Below are positions 24,212 through 31,307 of a stretch of DNA of 64,000 bases, piece by piece. Where the stretch lies: positions 620,001-684,000 of the forward strand of contig NZ_RKHO01000001.1 of the NCBI RefSeq assembly GCF_003752505.1, given 5' to 3'. The position numbers and the translations under genes were made by a program. The DNA is from Nocardioides aurantiacus. Its GTDB lineage: Bacteria > Actinomycetota > Actinomycetes > Propionibacteriales > Nocardioidaceae. Position 1 is the stretch's first letter. Each line of letters begins with the position of its first letter. The notes beneath the pieces are model-generated. The model worked only from the letters and a program-made list of their open reading frames with translations, made no database searches and was not told the DNA's origin.

Positions 24212-25213
24212 GTGTCTCACGCTACCCATGCCAATGCTGCTCTGACGCCACGTGCCCGGCTGCGATTGGCGCGTCTGATCGTCGAGCACGGTTGGCCGCC
24301 GGCGCGGGCAGCCGAGCGGTACGACGTGTCGTGGAAGACCGCGAGGAAGTGGGCTGAGCGCTATCGGGCCGAAGGGCCGGCCGGGATGAGCGATCGGTCC
24401 TCGGCCCCGCATCGTCAGCCAAACCGGACCCCGGCACCGGTGGTGCGCAAGATCGTGCACCTTCGGTGGAAGCAGCGGCTCGGGCCGGTCGAGATCGGTG
24501 ACCGGCTCGCGATGCCGTCCTCGACGGTTCACGCGGTCCTGGTGCGGTGCCGGATCAACCGGCTCACCCACATCGACCGCGCCACCGGTGAGCCGATCCG
24601 ACGCTACGAGCACGAGCGACCAGGCGACCTGCTGCACGTTGACGTCAAGAAGCTCGGCAAGGTCCCCGACGGCGGCGGCTGGCGCTACGTCGGACGTCAG
24701 CAGGGCGAGAAGAACCGCGCTGCGACGCCTGGGAAGCCGCGCAACAAGTACCGCGGCCCGCTGATCGGGACCTGCTACCTGCATACGGTGATCGATGACC
24801 ACTCCCGCGTCGCCTACGTCGAGGCCCACGACGATGAGACCAAGGAAACGGCCACCCAAGTGCTGCGCAACGCAGTCGCCTGGTTCGCCGAACGCGGTGT
24901 CATCGTGCAACGGGTCCTCAGCGACAACGGCAGCTGCTACAAGTCCCACCTGTGGCGCGACACCTGCGCCGAGCTGGGGATCACGCCGAAGAAGACCCGG
25001 CCTTACCGGCCCCAGACCAACGGCAAGATAGAGCGCTTCCACCGCACCCTGGCCGAAGGGTGGGCGTTCAAGAAGTTCTACAACTCAGAATCCGCCAGAC
25101 TCGCCGCCCTGCCAGGCTGGGTCCACGAGTACAACCACCACAGGCCCCACTCGGCCATCGGGAAACGCTCACCCATCAGCAGGTTGGACAACCTGGCTGG
25201 GCATCACAGCTAG
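24212..25213 (+). CDS. IS481-family DDE transposase
   Basis: The product has 333 residues. N-terminal helix-turn-helix (ARLIVEHGWPPARAAERYDVSWKTARKWAERY) is followed by an integrase-core (rve) domain. The catalytic triad reads Asp144 (LLHVDVKKLG), Asp238 (VLSDNGSCYK) and Glu274 (GKIERFHRTL), with 35 residues between the last two, the D35E spacing of this family. The final Ser codon and the TAG stop are made partly or wholly from the flanking GCTAGA duplication, so the reading frame ends only because of the target sequence. AGGAGG precedes the GTG by 5 bases, but lies in a hairpin. Confidence 0.93.
   Translation: MSHATHANAALTPRARLRLARLIVEHGWPPARAAERYDVSWKTARKWAERYRAEGPAGMSDRSSAPHRQPNRTPAPVVRKIVHLRWKQRLGPVEIGDRLAMPSSTVHAVLVRCRINRLTHIDRATGEPIRRYEHERPGDLLHVDVKKLGKVPDGGGWRYVGRQQGEKNRAATPGKPRNKYRGPLIGTCYLHTVIDDHSRVAYVEAHDDETKETATQVLRNAVAWFAERGVIVQRVLSDNGSCYKSHLWRDTCAELGITPKKTRPYRPQTNGKIERFHRTLAEGWAFKKFYNSESARLAALPGWVHEYNHHRPHSAIGKRSPISRLDNLAGHHS
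25184..25208 (-). repeat. right inverted repeat of the IS
   Basis: Read on the minus strand it begins TGTGATGCCCAGCCAGGTTG. The transposase reading frame runs through it. Confidence 0.85.
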
Positions 25214-25214
25214 A
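25209..25214. repeat. right target-site duplication of the IS481 element
   Basis: GCTAGA, identical to 24084-24089. The internal CTAG supplies the stop codon of the transposase (TAG, 25211-25213) and, on the other strand, that of the sigma fusion gene (TAG, 25212-25210). Confidence 0.85.
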
Positions 25215-26805
25215 GGGCGAGCCGCACGGAGTTGTTCGTCGACACGGGGTCGGTCCAGCCGTCGGGCTCGGTCAGGACGAGGTCGACGACGGTGCCGACG
25301 TCGGCGGTGAGCTCGAGCGCGAAGCCGGTCCGCGCGGAGGTGGCGGTGCAGCTCACGGCGACGCCGCCGCCGGTGCAGCCCGCTCCCAGCGGGCGCAGCG
25401 TGCCGGCGCTGGTCCGGACGTCCAGTGCCGCCGACTGCCCGGCGGGCACCCCGCTGACGGTGACCTGCAGGCGGGCCCGGCCGGCGGTGGTCGCGGCCAG
25501 CGTCGCGGTGACGGCGAGGTCGGCCCGGCGTACGCCGCCCGCGGCCACGCCCGTGCCGCGCGGGCGGTCGCGGTCGCCACCGGTCGCGGGGGAGGGGGCG
25601 GGGTCGGTGCTGGGCTCGGCACCCGGGTCGGTGTCCGGCTCGGGGTCGCCGCCCGTCGCCGCCGGGGTGGTGGCGCCCGCGCCCGGGCTGCTGGGAGCAG
25701 GGGTGGGGTCGGGCGTCGCGGGACCGGTCCGGCCGGTCGAGGGCCCGGGCGTCCCGCCGCCGGCCGGCGAGGGGCTCTCGGAGACCAGCTGCCGGGCGAA
25801 GGGCGCCTCGAGCGTGGACGTGCGGTCCTGCACCACGAGCGCGGCGCCGGTGACGACGGCGAGCACGGCCGCCCCGGCCACGACGGTGGTGCCCACGGTG
25901 CCGACGTGGCCCACGACGGCGTCTCGCACCCGGCCGCCGAGGGTGGCGCCCGCGGACGCCGCGACCCCGCCGACGGCACCGGTGCCCACCCCCAGCCCCG
26001 AGAGGTACGCCGCGGCGGCACTGCCGAGCACGACCGGACCCAGCAGGCCGGAGAGCGAGGAGTTGACCTCGCGCAGCTCGAGGTAGACGCCGGTGCACGC
26101 CAGGCAGCGGTCGAGGTGGTCCTCCACCTTGCGGGCGTCGCGACGCGTCAGCGCGCCGCGGACGAAGCCGCCGAGGCGCCCCCGCGTCGTGGTGCACGCC
26201 GCGGGCAGCTGCTCGGGGTCGCCGGTGTGGTGCATCGTCAGGAACGCCTGCCGCAGGCCCTCGCGGGCGCGGTAGGCCAGCGCGGAGACCGAGTTGGGGC
26301 TCAGGTCGAGCAGCGGCGCGATGTCGGCGGGCTTGTCGTTCTCGACCTCGAGGTGCCACAGCACCAGCTGCCAGCGCTCCGGCAGCGAGGCGAAGGCCCG
26401 GGCCGCGGCCCCGCCCTCGAACTCCGCCACGGCCGGGTCGACGAAGGGGACCCCGTCGTCGAGCTCGTCGAGGTCGTCGGTGGTGGTCACGCGGCGGGTG
26501 CGCCGGATGCGGTCGACGTGCAGCCGGCGCACGGCGGTGAGCAGGTAGGCCCGGAACGCCTCGTCGGGCCCGCCGCCGCCCTGGAGCACGACGAGGGTCT
26601 TGGTGAACGCCTCCGAGACCAGGTCGTCGGCGTCCGGCCCCCGCACCAGGGCCCGGGCCAGCCGCTCCGCCGCCCCCACGTGACGGGCGAACAGGGTGCC
26701 GAAGGCGTCGGTGTCACCGTCGCGCACGCGGGCGATCAGGTCGGCGTCCGAGGACCCGTCTGCGGGGTCGGGGGACGCCTCGGTGGTGAGCTCGCCCGCG
26801 GCCAT
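25210..26805 (-). CDS. sigma-70 (ECF-like) factor fused to a zinc-finger anti-sigma and membrane/extracytoplasmic region
   Basis: The product has 531 residues from ATG 26805. Residues 20-105 are sigma region 2 (DTDAFGTLFARHVGAAERLA; DDLVSEAFTKTLVVLQ). Residues 135-190 are region 4 with the HTH (PADIAPLLDLSPNSVSALAYRAREGLR). Then comes HLDRCLACTG with His230, Cys234 and Cys237, the HxxxCxxC signature of zinc anti-sigma factors. A hydrophobic segment near 250-270 and a strong TM helix near 297-320 follow. The last 200 residues are Pro/Thr-rich and end in a beta-rich domain that would be outside the cell. Its stop codon lies in the IS target duplication. Confidence 0.85.
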   Translation of the reverse strand: MAAGELTTEASPDPADGSSDADLIARVRDGDTDAFGTLFARHVGAAERLARALVRGPDADDLVSEAFTKTLVVLQGGGGPDEAFRAYLLTAVRRLHVDRIRRTRRVTTTDDLDELDDGVPFVDPAVAEFEGGAAARAFASLPERWQLVLWHLEVENDKPADIAPLLDLSPNSVSALAYRAREGLRQAFLTMHHTGDPEQLPAACTTTRGRLGGFVRGALTRRDARKVEDHLDRCLACTGVYLELREVNSSLSGLLGPVVLGSAAAAYLSGLGVGTGAVGGVAASAGATLGGRVRDAVVGHVGTVGTTVVAGAAVLAVVTGAALVVQDRTSTLEAPFARQLVSESPSPAGGGTPGPSTGRTGPATPDPTPAPSSPGAGATTPAATGGDPEPDTDPGAEPSTDPAPSPATGGDRDRPRGTGVAAGGVRRADLAVTATLAATTAGRARLQVTVSGVPAGQSAALDVRTSAGTLRPLGAGCTGGGVAVSCTATSARTGFALELTADVGTVVDLVLTEPDGWTDPVSTNNSVRLAL

Positions 26806-27002
26806 GGGGCCATTGTGCCCCCGGATCTCCTCCCCGAACCCCGCGTCATGGTCGGTCGTCCGCCCCGTCACACCTCCGGACCGGCCAGAGCGCCGGGGTG
26901 GCGCCGGCCTGGGTTCGGCGTCGCGTCGGCCGCGGCGTACGTGCGGACAAGGGTCCTGGGAGGGATGCCCGCGCGGACGTCGCCAGGCCGGTGGGAGGAA
27001 GG

Positions 27003-27034
27003 CCGGCGACCACCGGTGCCCGGGTGGTCGCCGG
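27003..27034. repeat. 12-bp perfect hairpin upstream of the SRAP gene
   Basis: CCGGCGACCACC (27003-27014) pairs perfectly with GGTGGTCGCCGG (27023-27034) around an 8-base loop. It lies 25 bases before the TAGGTT element of the downstream gene, in the 266-base divergent space between the sigma fusion and SRAP genes. No other feature is seen in that space. Confidence 0.5.
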
Positions 27035-27058
27035 TCCCCGCCGGGGCCGGGCGGGGAC

Positions 27059-27074
27059 TAGGTTGGCGCGCATG
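27059..27074 (+). promoter_or_regulatory. leaderless promoter of SRAP gene
   Basis: TAGGTT (27059-27064) is 7 bases from ATG 27072. Confidence 0.5.
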
Positions 27075-27869
27075 TGCGGTCGCTATGCCTCGAGCCGTCA
27101 GCCCGAGGACCTCGTCGAGGAGTTCGAGGTCCGGCAGCCCGACCTGCCGCGCCTGGAGCCCGACTGGAACGTCGCCCCCACCAAGGAGGTGTACGCCGTG
27201 GTCGAGCGGCCGCCCTCCGGCGAGGGCCGCTCCGACGGCGCCGACGACGCCCCCGAGCGCCAGCTGCGCGCGATGACGTGGGGGCTGGTGCCGTTCTGGG
27301 CCAAGGACCCCGCGATCGGCAGCCGGATGATCAACGCCCGGATGGAGACCGTCGCGGAGAAGCCGGCCTACCGCCGGGCCTTCGAGCGCCGCCGGGCGCT
27401 GCTGCCCGCCGACGGCTACTACGAGTGGTACCCCACCTCGGCGCTGACCAGGGCCGGCAAGCCCCGCAAGCAGCCCTACTTCATCCGGCCCGCCGACGGC
27501 GGCGTGCTCGCGATGGCCGGGCTCTACGAGATCTGGCGCGACCCCGAGAGGGCCGAGGACGACCCCGACCGCTTCCGGTGGACCTGCACGGTCATCACCA
27601 CCGCGGCCGAGGACTCCCTCGGCCGCATCCACGACCGGATGCCGCTGATGCTCACCCCCGACCGCTACGACGCCTGGCTCGACCCGACGACCCACGACCG
27701 CGACGTCCTGCTCGACCTGCTGACCCCGGCGGCCCCCGGCCGGCTCGAGGCGTTCCCGGTCCCCACGCTGGTCTCGAACGTGCGCAACAACGGCCCCGAG
27801 CTGGTCGAGCCGCTGCCGCTGTCCGACCTCCCCGAGGACGCTCCCGCCCCGACCGAGGGCCGGCCCTGA
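27072..27869 (+). CDS. SRAP-domain abasic-site protein (YedK/HMCES family)
   Basis: The product has 265 residues. It starts MCGRYAS, so removal of Met exposes the catalytic Cys2 that forms a thiazolidine crosslink with abasic sites in single-stranded DNA. Other family blocks are [54 protein letters not shown] and IHDRMPLML, with the active-site Asn, Glu and His present. It shields abasic sites at replication forks. The stop overlaps the next gene's ATG (TGATG). Confidence 0.95.
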   Translation: MCGRYASSRQPEDLVEEFEVRQPDLPRLEPDWNVAPTKEVYAVVERPPSGEGRSDGADDAPERQLRAMTWGLVPFWAKDPAIGSRMINARMETVAEKPAYRRAFERRRALLPADGYYEWYPTSALTRAGKPRKQPYFIRPADGGVLAMAGLYEIWRDPERAEDDPDRFRWTCTVITTAAEDSLGRIHDRMPLMLTPDRYDAWLDPTTHDRDVLLDLLTPAAPGRLEAFPVPTLVSNVRNNGPELVEPLPLSDLPEDAPAPTEGRP

Positions 27870-28513
27870 TGCCGGTCGAGCGACTGGTGGCCACCCCGCG
27901 CGGCGACGCCCGTCTGGTCGTGCGCCGCGCCAAGCGGCCGGTCGCGGGCCTCGTGCTCACCCACGGCGCCGGCGGCGGGATCGACGCGCCCGACCTGCTG
28001 CGCCTGGCCAGGACGCTCCCGCAGCGCGACGTCTCGGTGACGCTCGTGGAGATGCCGTGGCGGGTGGCCGGCAAGAAGCTCGCCCCGCCGCCCCCGGTCA
28101 TCGACGAGTGCTACACCGCCGTCCTGGACAACCTGCGCGCCCGCGTGCCGCTGGTGCTGGGTGGTCGGAGCGCGGGCGCCCGGTCGGCGTGCCGGCTCGC
28201 CCGGGGCGTCGGGGCCAGCGCCGTGCTGGCGCTCAGCTTCCCGCTGCACCCGCCCGGGAAGCCGGAGAGGTCGCGGCTGCCCGAGCTCCTCGGCGCCCGG
28301 GTGCGCTCGCTGGTGGTCCAGGGCGAGCGCGACCCGTTCGGGACGCCCGCGGAGTTCCCCGACGACGTCGACCTCGTGGTCGTCCCGGACGGCGACCACG
28401 GCCTGAAGGTGCGCAGGTCCGCCCCGGTCACCCAGGCCGAGGCGCTCGACCTGGTGCTCGAGCGGACCTTCGAGTGGATCGTGCGCGACGTGGTGGGGAA
28501 TCGTTCGCGCTGA
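27869..28513 (+). CDS. alpha/beta-hydrolase family protein (Tex30/KANL3-like)
   Basis: The product has 214 residues. The nucleophile elbow is [11 protein letters not shown] (Gly-x-Ser-x-Gly variant, Ser about 94). The strand VLTHGAGGG gives the oxyanion hole, GERDPFGTP the acid, and PDGDHGLK the catalytic His. It looks like a small serine hydrolase of the Tex30/KANL3 group with unknown substrate. Translation is coupled to the SRAP gene. Its last codons contain the SigR-type promoter that drives the next gene. Confidence 0.82.
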   Translation: MPVERLVATPRGDARLVVRRAKRPVAGLVLTHGAGGGIDAPDLLRLARTLPQRDVSVTLVEMPWRVAGKKLAPPPPVIDECYTAVLDNLRARVPLVLGGRSAGARSACRLARGVGASAVLALSFPLHPPGKPERSRLPELLGARVRSLVVQGERDPFGTPAEFPDDVDLVVVPDGDHGLKVRRSAPVTQAEALDLVLERTFEWIVRDVVGNRSR

Positions 28514-28522
28514 CCCGCCGTT
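28496..28522 (+). promoter_or_regulatory. SigR/SigH-type promoter upstream of sigR
   Basis: GGGAAT (28496-28501), 18 bases, GTT (28520-28522) is an exact match to the SigR consensus GGGAAT-N18-GTT. It lies in the end of the upstream hydrolase gene and would give positive autoregulation of sigR. Confidence 0.8.
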
Positions 28523-28639
28523 GTACCCCTCGACCGTCGTCCCACACCCGTCCGAGAGGGGAGTCCCGCGTGCTGTGCACCCTGGAGAGGCCCGACCTGG
28601 AGCGTTCCGTCGAGCCGACCGTGTTCCGCGCCGCCCCGG

Positions 28640-28656
28640 TAGGCTGGAACGCGATG
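28640..28656 (+). promoter_or_regulatory. possible second, leaderless promoter of sigR
   Basis: TAGGCT (28640-28645) lies 8 bases before ATG 28654. This ATG lacks a good ribosome binding site, whereas the upstream in-frame GTG at 28570 has one. Confidence 0.4.
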
Positions 28657-29331
28657 AGCACCCCCGAGATCGACACCCCTGAGACCGACGCTGCGGCCGA
28701 GGTCGACGTCGCGACGGAGACCGAGGCCGCGCGCCAGCTCCGTTTCGAGCGCGACGCCCTGCCCTTCCTCGACCAGCTCTACTCCGCGGCGATGCGCATG
28801 ACGCGCAACCCCGCCGACGCCGAGGACCTGGTCCAGGAGACCTTCGCCAAGGCCTACGGCAACTTCCACCAGTTCCGTCCCGGCACCAACCTCAAGGCCT
28901 GGCTCTACCGGATCCTGACCAACACCTTCATCAACACCTACCGCAAGAAGCAGCGTCAGCCGCAGCAGTCGATGGCCGAGGACGTCGAGGACTGGCAGCT
29001 CGCGCGCGCCGAGTCGCACTCCTCCTCGGGCCTGAAGTCCGCGGAGATGGAGGCCCTCGAGCACCTCCCCGACTCCGACGTGAAGACGGCGCTGCAGAAC
29101 CTCCCCGAGGACTTCCGGCTCGCGGTCTACCTCGCCGACGTCGAGGGATTCCCCTACAAGGAGATCGCCGAGATCATGGAGACGCCGATCGGCACCGTGA
29201 TGTCGCGCCTGCACCGTGGCCGTCGCCAGCTGCGCCAGATGCTCACCGAGTACGTCCGCGAGAACGACCTGCTCCGGGCCGAGACGGTGGACGCCAAGGT
29301 CGGCGCCGGCACCAAGGGGGACCTCCGATGA
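28654..29331 (+). CDS. sigR: thiol-oxidative-stress sigma factor SigR (SigH)
   Basis: From ATG 28654 the product has 225 residues. Region 2 ([37 protein letters not shown]) and region 4 ([34 protein letters not shown]) are those of SigR/SigH, and the C-terminus matches too. It directs transcription of thioredoxin, mycothiol and proteasome genes under disulfide stress. An in-frame GTG at 28570, preceded by GAGAGGGGAG, would add 28 residues and may give a longer isoform like SigR' of Streptomyces. The gene overlaps rsrA by 4 bases. Confidence 0.95.
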   Translation: MSTPEIDTPETDAAAEVDVATETEAARQLRFERDALPFLDQLYSAAMRMTRNPADAEDLVQETFAKAYGNFHQFRPGTNLKAWLYRILTNTFINTYRKKQRQPQQSMAEDVEDWQLARAESHSSSGLKSAEMEALEHLPDSDVKTALQNLPEDFRLAVYLADVEGFPYKEIAEIMETPIGTVMSRLHRGRRQLRQMLTEYVRENDLLRAETVDAKVGAGTKGDLR

Positions 29332-29645
29332 GCGCCGACGACCGCCGTCCCGCGGCCGCGACCACCTCCTCCCTGGAGGGCGTCGACGCCGCCGACTGCT
29401 CCGAGGTCCTGGGCCGCGTCTTCTTCTTCCTCGACAACGAGCTCGAGCAGGCCGACTGTGCCCAGATCGAGCACCACCTCGAGGAGTGCGGGCCGTGCCT
29501 GGCGCGCTACGACCTCGAGCGCACCGTCAAGACGCTGGTTGCCCGGTCGTGCAGCGAGCGCGCTCCCGACACCCTGCGCCAGCGCGTGATGGTCTCCATC
29601 CGCGAGGTGCAGGTCGAGATCGTCCGGCGCGACCCGTCCGCCTGA
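29328..29645 (+). CDS. rsrA: redox-sensitive zinc anti-sigma factor RsrA
   Basis: The product has 105 residues. The ZAS zinc site is formed by His50, Cys54 and Cys57 (HLEECGPC) with Cys24 as the additional ligand expected to switch to a disulfide under oxidation. It binds SigR when reduced and lets go when oxidised. The ATG overlaps the sigR stop (ATGA), ensuring equimolar synthesis. Length and motif order match RsrA of mycothiol-producing actinobacteria. Confidence 0.95.
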   Translation: MSADDRRPAAATTSSLEGVDAADCSEVLGRVFFFLDNELEQADCAQIEHHLEECGPCLARYDLERTVKTLVARSCSERAPDTLRQRVMVSIREVQVEIVRRDPSA

Positions 29646-29750
29646 CCGGACGCTGGCCGGACGCTGATTCGCCTCGGACGGCCCCGCCTGCGAGGATGTA
29701 CGCCGCTCCCGCTCCGCACCGCGGGGGCCGACCCACCACAGGAGGACCTC

Positions 29751-29825
29751 ATGGGCAAGACCGGCCGCAAGCGCCGCGCTCGCAAGAAGAAGGGCGCCAA
29801 CCACGGCAAGCGTCCCAACGCCTGA
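29751..29825 (+). CDS. 50S ribosomal protein bL37 (24 residues)
   Basis: This 25-codon gene encodes MGKTGRKRRARKKKG followed by ANHGKRPNA. It is almost entirely basic and matches the actinobacterial-specific ribosomal protein bL37, whose conserved end is NHGKRPN. A strong ribosome binding site AGGAGG (29740-29745) precedes the ATG by 5 bases. It sits directly downstream of sigR-rsrA, its usual place, and is followed by a hairpin terminator. It is easily missed by gene finders because of its size. Confidence 0.92.
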   Translation: MGKTGRKRRARKKKGANHGKRPNA

Positions 29826-29864
29826 GCGATCCGCTCTCGCGATGACGTCGTCGTCGTACGCAAC

Positions 29865-29896
29865 GAGCCCCGGACCCGTCGGTCCGGGGCTCTTGT
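29865..29896 (+). terminator. intrinsic-type terminator after bL37
   Basis: GAGCCCCGGACC (29865-29876) pairs perfectly with GGTCCGGGGCTC (29881-29892) across a CGTC loop and is followed by TTGT. It ends the sigR-rsrA-bL37 unit. Confidence 0.8.
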
Positions 29897-29919
29897 GCGT
29901 CCTCTGGGAGGATGGGGGC

Positions 29920-30444
29920 ATGACCGGCCTGGACCCTGCACTCGACCTCGGGACCGTCCTCCTCCAGGGCCACGACATGATCGGCGAGAGCATCGCGGTC
30001 CACGACCGCCGGTGGGGCATGAGCCAGGCCACCGCCTGGCGGCTGGACCAGCAGGCCGCCCGGGTCGAGTGGGACCTCCCCGACGGCCGCACCGCCTGGG
30101 CCCCCGCCCAGGTGCTCGGCTCCTTCAACGCCGACGCCGGCACCTTCGTGTGGGCCTGGGACAACCCGACCCTGCTCGAGGAGGTCAGCGAGACCGCCTG
30201 GCGGATCCGCGACTACGGCGTGGCCCACGAGGTGTTCGCCCTCACCACCTCGCCGCTGCGGCTCGACCTCGACCAGCTGCGCGACCTCGTCGCCCTGGCC
30301 TTCCGGGTCGGTGGCTGCACCGGGCTGTTCCATCCCACCCGCGAGCGGCTCACGACCTACGTCGTCTTCGGTCGCGTCACGATCGAGCCGGCCGACGGTG
30401 CGGACGGCGCCGAGGCCGAGCAGTTCGAGGTGCAGCTCCCGTGA
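29920..30444 (+). CDS. DUF6882-type conserved hypothetical protein
   Basis: The product has 174 residues with no signal peptide or TM helix. The central motif VLGSFNADAGTFVWAWDNPTL is typical of an uncharacterised actinobacterial family (DUF6882). The C-terminus is short and acidic. ATG 29920 lies just after the terminator. It overlaps the next gene by 4 bases (GTGA). No enzymatic residues can be named. Confidence 0.7.
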   Translation: MTGLDPALDLGTVLLQGHDMIGESIAVHDRRWGMSQATAWRLDQQAARVEWDLPDGRTAWAPAQVLGSFNADAGTFVWAWDNPTLLEEVSETAWRIRDYGVAHEVFALTTSPLRLDLDQLRDLVALAFRVGGCTGLFHPTRERLTTYVVFGRVTIEPADGADGAEAEQFEVQLP

Positions 30445-30830
30445 GGCTCGACCCCGCCGCCGCCCGCGAGCTGACCGCGACCCTCGAGCGCACCGTGGCC
30501 GTCTCCGACACGGCCGAGGCGGTCGGCTCCGGCAGCCTGCCCGTGCTCGGCACGCCCGTGCTGCTGGCGTGGTCCGAGGCGGCCACCTGCGCCGCCCTGG
30601 AGCCCGCGCTGGACCCCGGGGAGACCAGCGTCGGCACCCGGGTCGCCCTGGAGCACCAGGCCCCGTCGGTGGTGGGGGCGGTGGTGGAGGTGACCGCCAC
30701 GGTGGTGCACGTCGACGGCCGGCTGGTGCGGTTCTCGGTCGCCGCCCGTCAGCAGGGTCGGCTGGTCGGCTCGGGCGAGGTCACCCGGGTCGTCGTGGGC
30801 GCGGAGAAGTTCATGGCGCGGCTCGGCTGA
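30441..30830 (+). CDS. FlK-like hotdog thioesterase
   Basis: The product has 129 residues from GTG 30441. The helix LLAWSEAATCAALEPAL carries the Glu, TSVGTRVALEHQAP carries the Thr and His equivalents of fluoroacetyl-CoA thioesterase FlK, and VVEVTATVVHVDGRLVRFSVAARQQGRLVGSGEVTRVVV is the remaining hotdog sheet. It probably hydrolyses a short acyl-CoA. Its end overlaps the convergent GNAT gene by 20 bases. Confidence 0.78.
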   Translation: MRLDPAAARELTATLERTVAVSDTAEAVGSGSLPVLGTPVLLAWSEAATCAALEPALDPGETSVGTRVALEHQAPSVVGAVVEVTATVVHVDGRLVRFSVAARQQGRLVGSGEVTRVVVGAEKFMARLG

Positions 30831-31305
30831 GGTCGAGCGCGTAGACCAGCAGCTCCACCCCGGGCACCGGCGACCAGTCCCGCGCGGGCGCCCGCACGAA
30901 GCCGAACCGCTCGTAGAGGCGGTGCGCCACCGCCATCTCCGGGAGCGTCGAGAGCGCCACCCCGCGGGCGCCCCGGTGGCGCCAGCCGTCCAGCACGTGC
31001 TCCACCAGTGCGCGCCCCACGCCCTGCCCGGCGGCGGCGGGGTCGACGGCCAGCATCCGGAACTCACCCTCGTCCTCGGCGGCGACCTCGCGCCACGGCG
31101 ACCCGGGCGGGCAGTCGGTGACCGAGCCGAGCACGCGCTCGCCCTCCACCGCCACCCACAGGGCGGCCTCCCGGGCCCGGGCGGCGGCGTCGCGGAGCCG
31201 GTCGAGGTAGGGGTCGTCCGGCCCGAGCACGTGGTCGGCGTACGCCGCGGCCGTGGCCTCGGCCACCGCCGGCAGGTCGCGCGCGACGGCGAGCCGGACC
31301 TGCAC
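30811..31305 (-). CDS. GNAT family N-acetyltransferase
   Basis: The product has 164 residues from GTG 31305. The acetyl-CoA binding segment is FRMLAVDPAAAGQGVGRALVEHVL (Q-G-x-G-x-A/G), followed by LYERFGFVRAP. It starts only 2 bases after the stop codon of the TPP enzyme, so it is the second gene of that operon. The 3' end overlaps the thioesterase gene. Confidence 0.85.
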   Translation of the reverse strand: MQVRLAVARDLPAVAEATAAAYADHVLGPDDPYLDRLRDAAARAREAALWVAVEGERVLGSVTDCPPGSPWREVAAEDEGEFRMLAVDPAAAGQGVGRALVEHVLDGWRHRGARGVALSTLPEMAVAHRLYERFGFVRAPARDWSPVPGVELLVYALDLSRAAP

Positions 31306-31307
31306 GG

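Larger units (their letters stand above)
24090..25208 (+). mobile_element. IS481-family insertion sequence, complete
   Basis: The element is 1119 bp, starts TGTGATG and ends CATCACA. Its terminal inverted repeats match at 20 of 25 positions, and it is flanked by the 6-bp duplication GCTAGA. It holds one full-length transposase. Base composition is lower in G+C than the flanks (more A/T at third positions), consistent with recent arrival. It separates doxX from the sigma fusion gene without damaging either. Confidence 0.9.

Noticed and set aside
24090-25208. Possibility that the IS is part of a larger genomic island or prophage
   Set aside because: Both flanks are conserved chromosomal genes (doxX-aroA and a sigma gene), the element has a simple 6-bp duplication and no other mobile genes are near.
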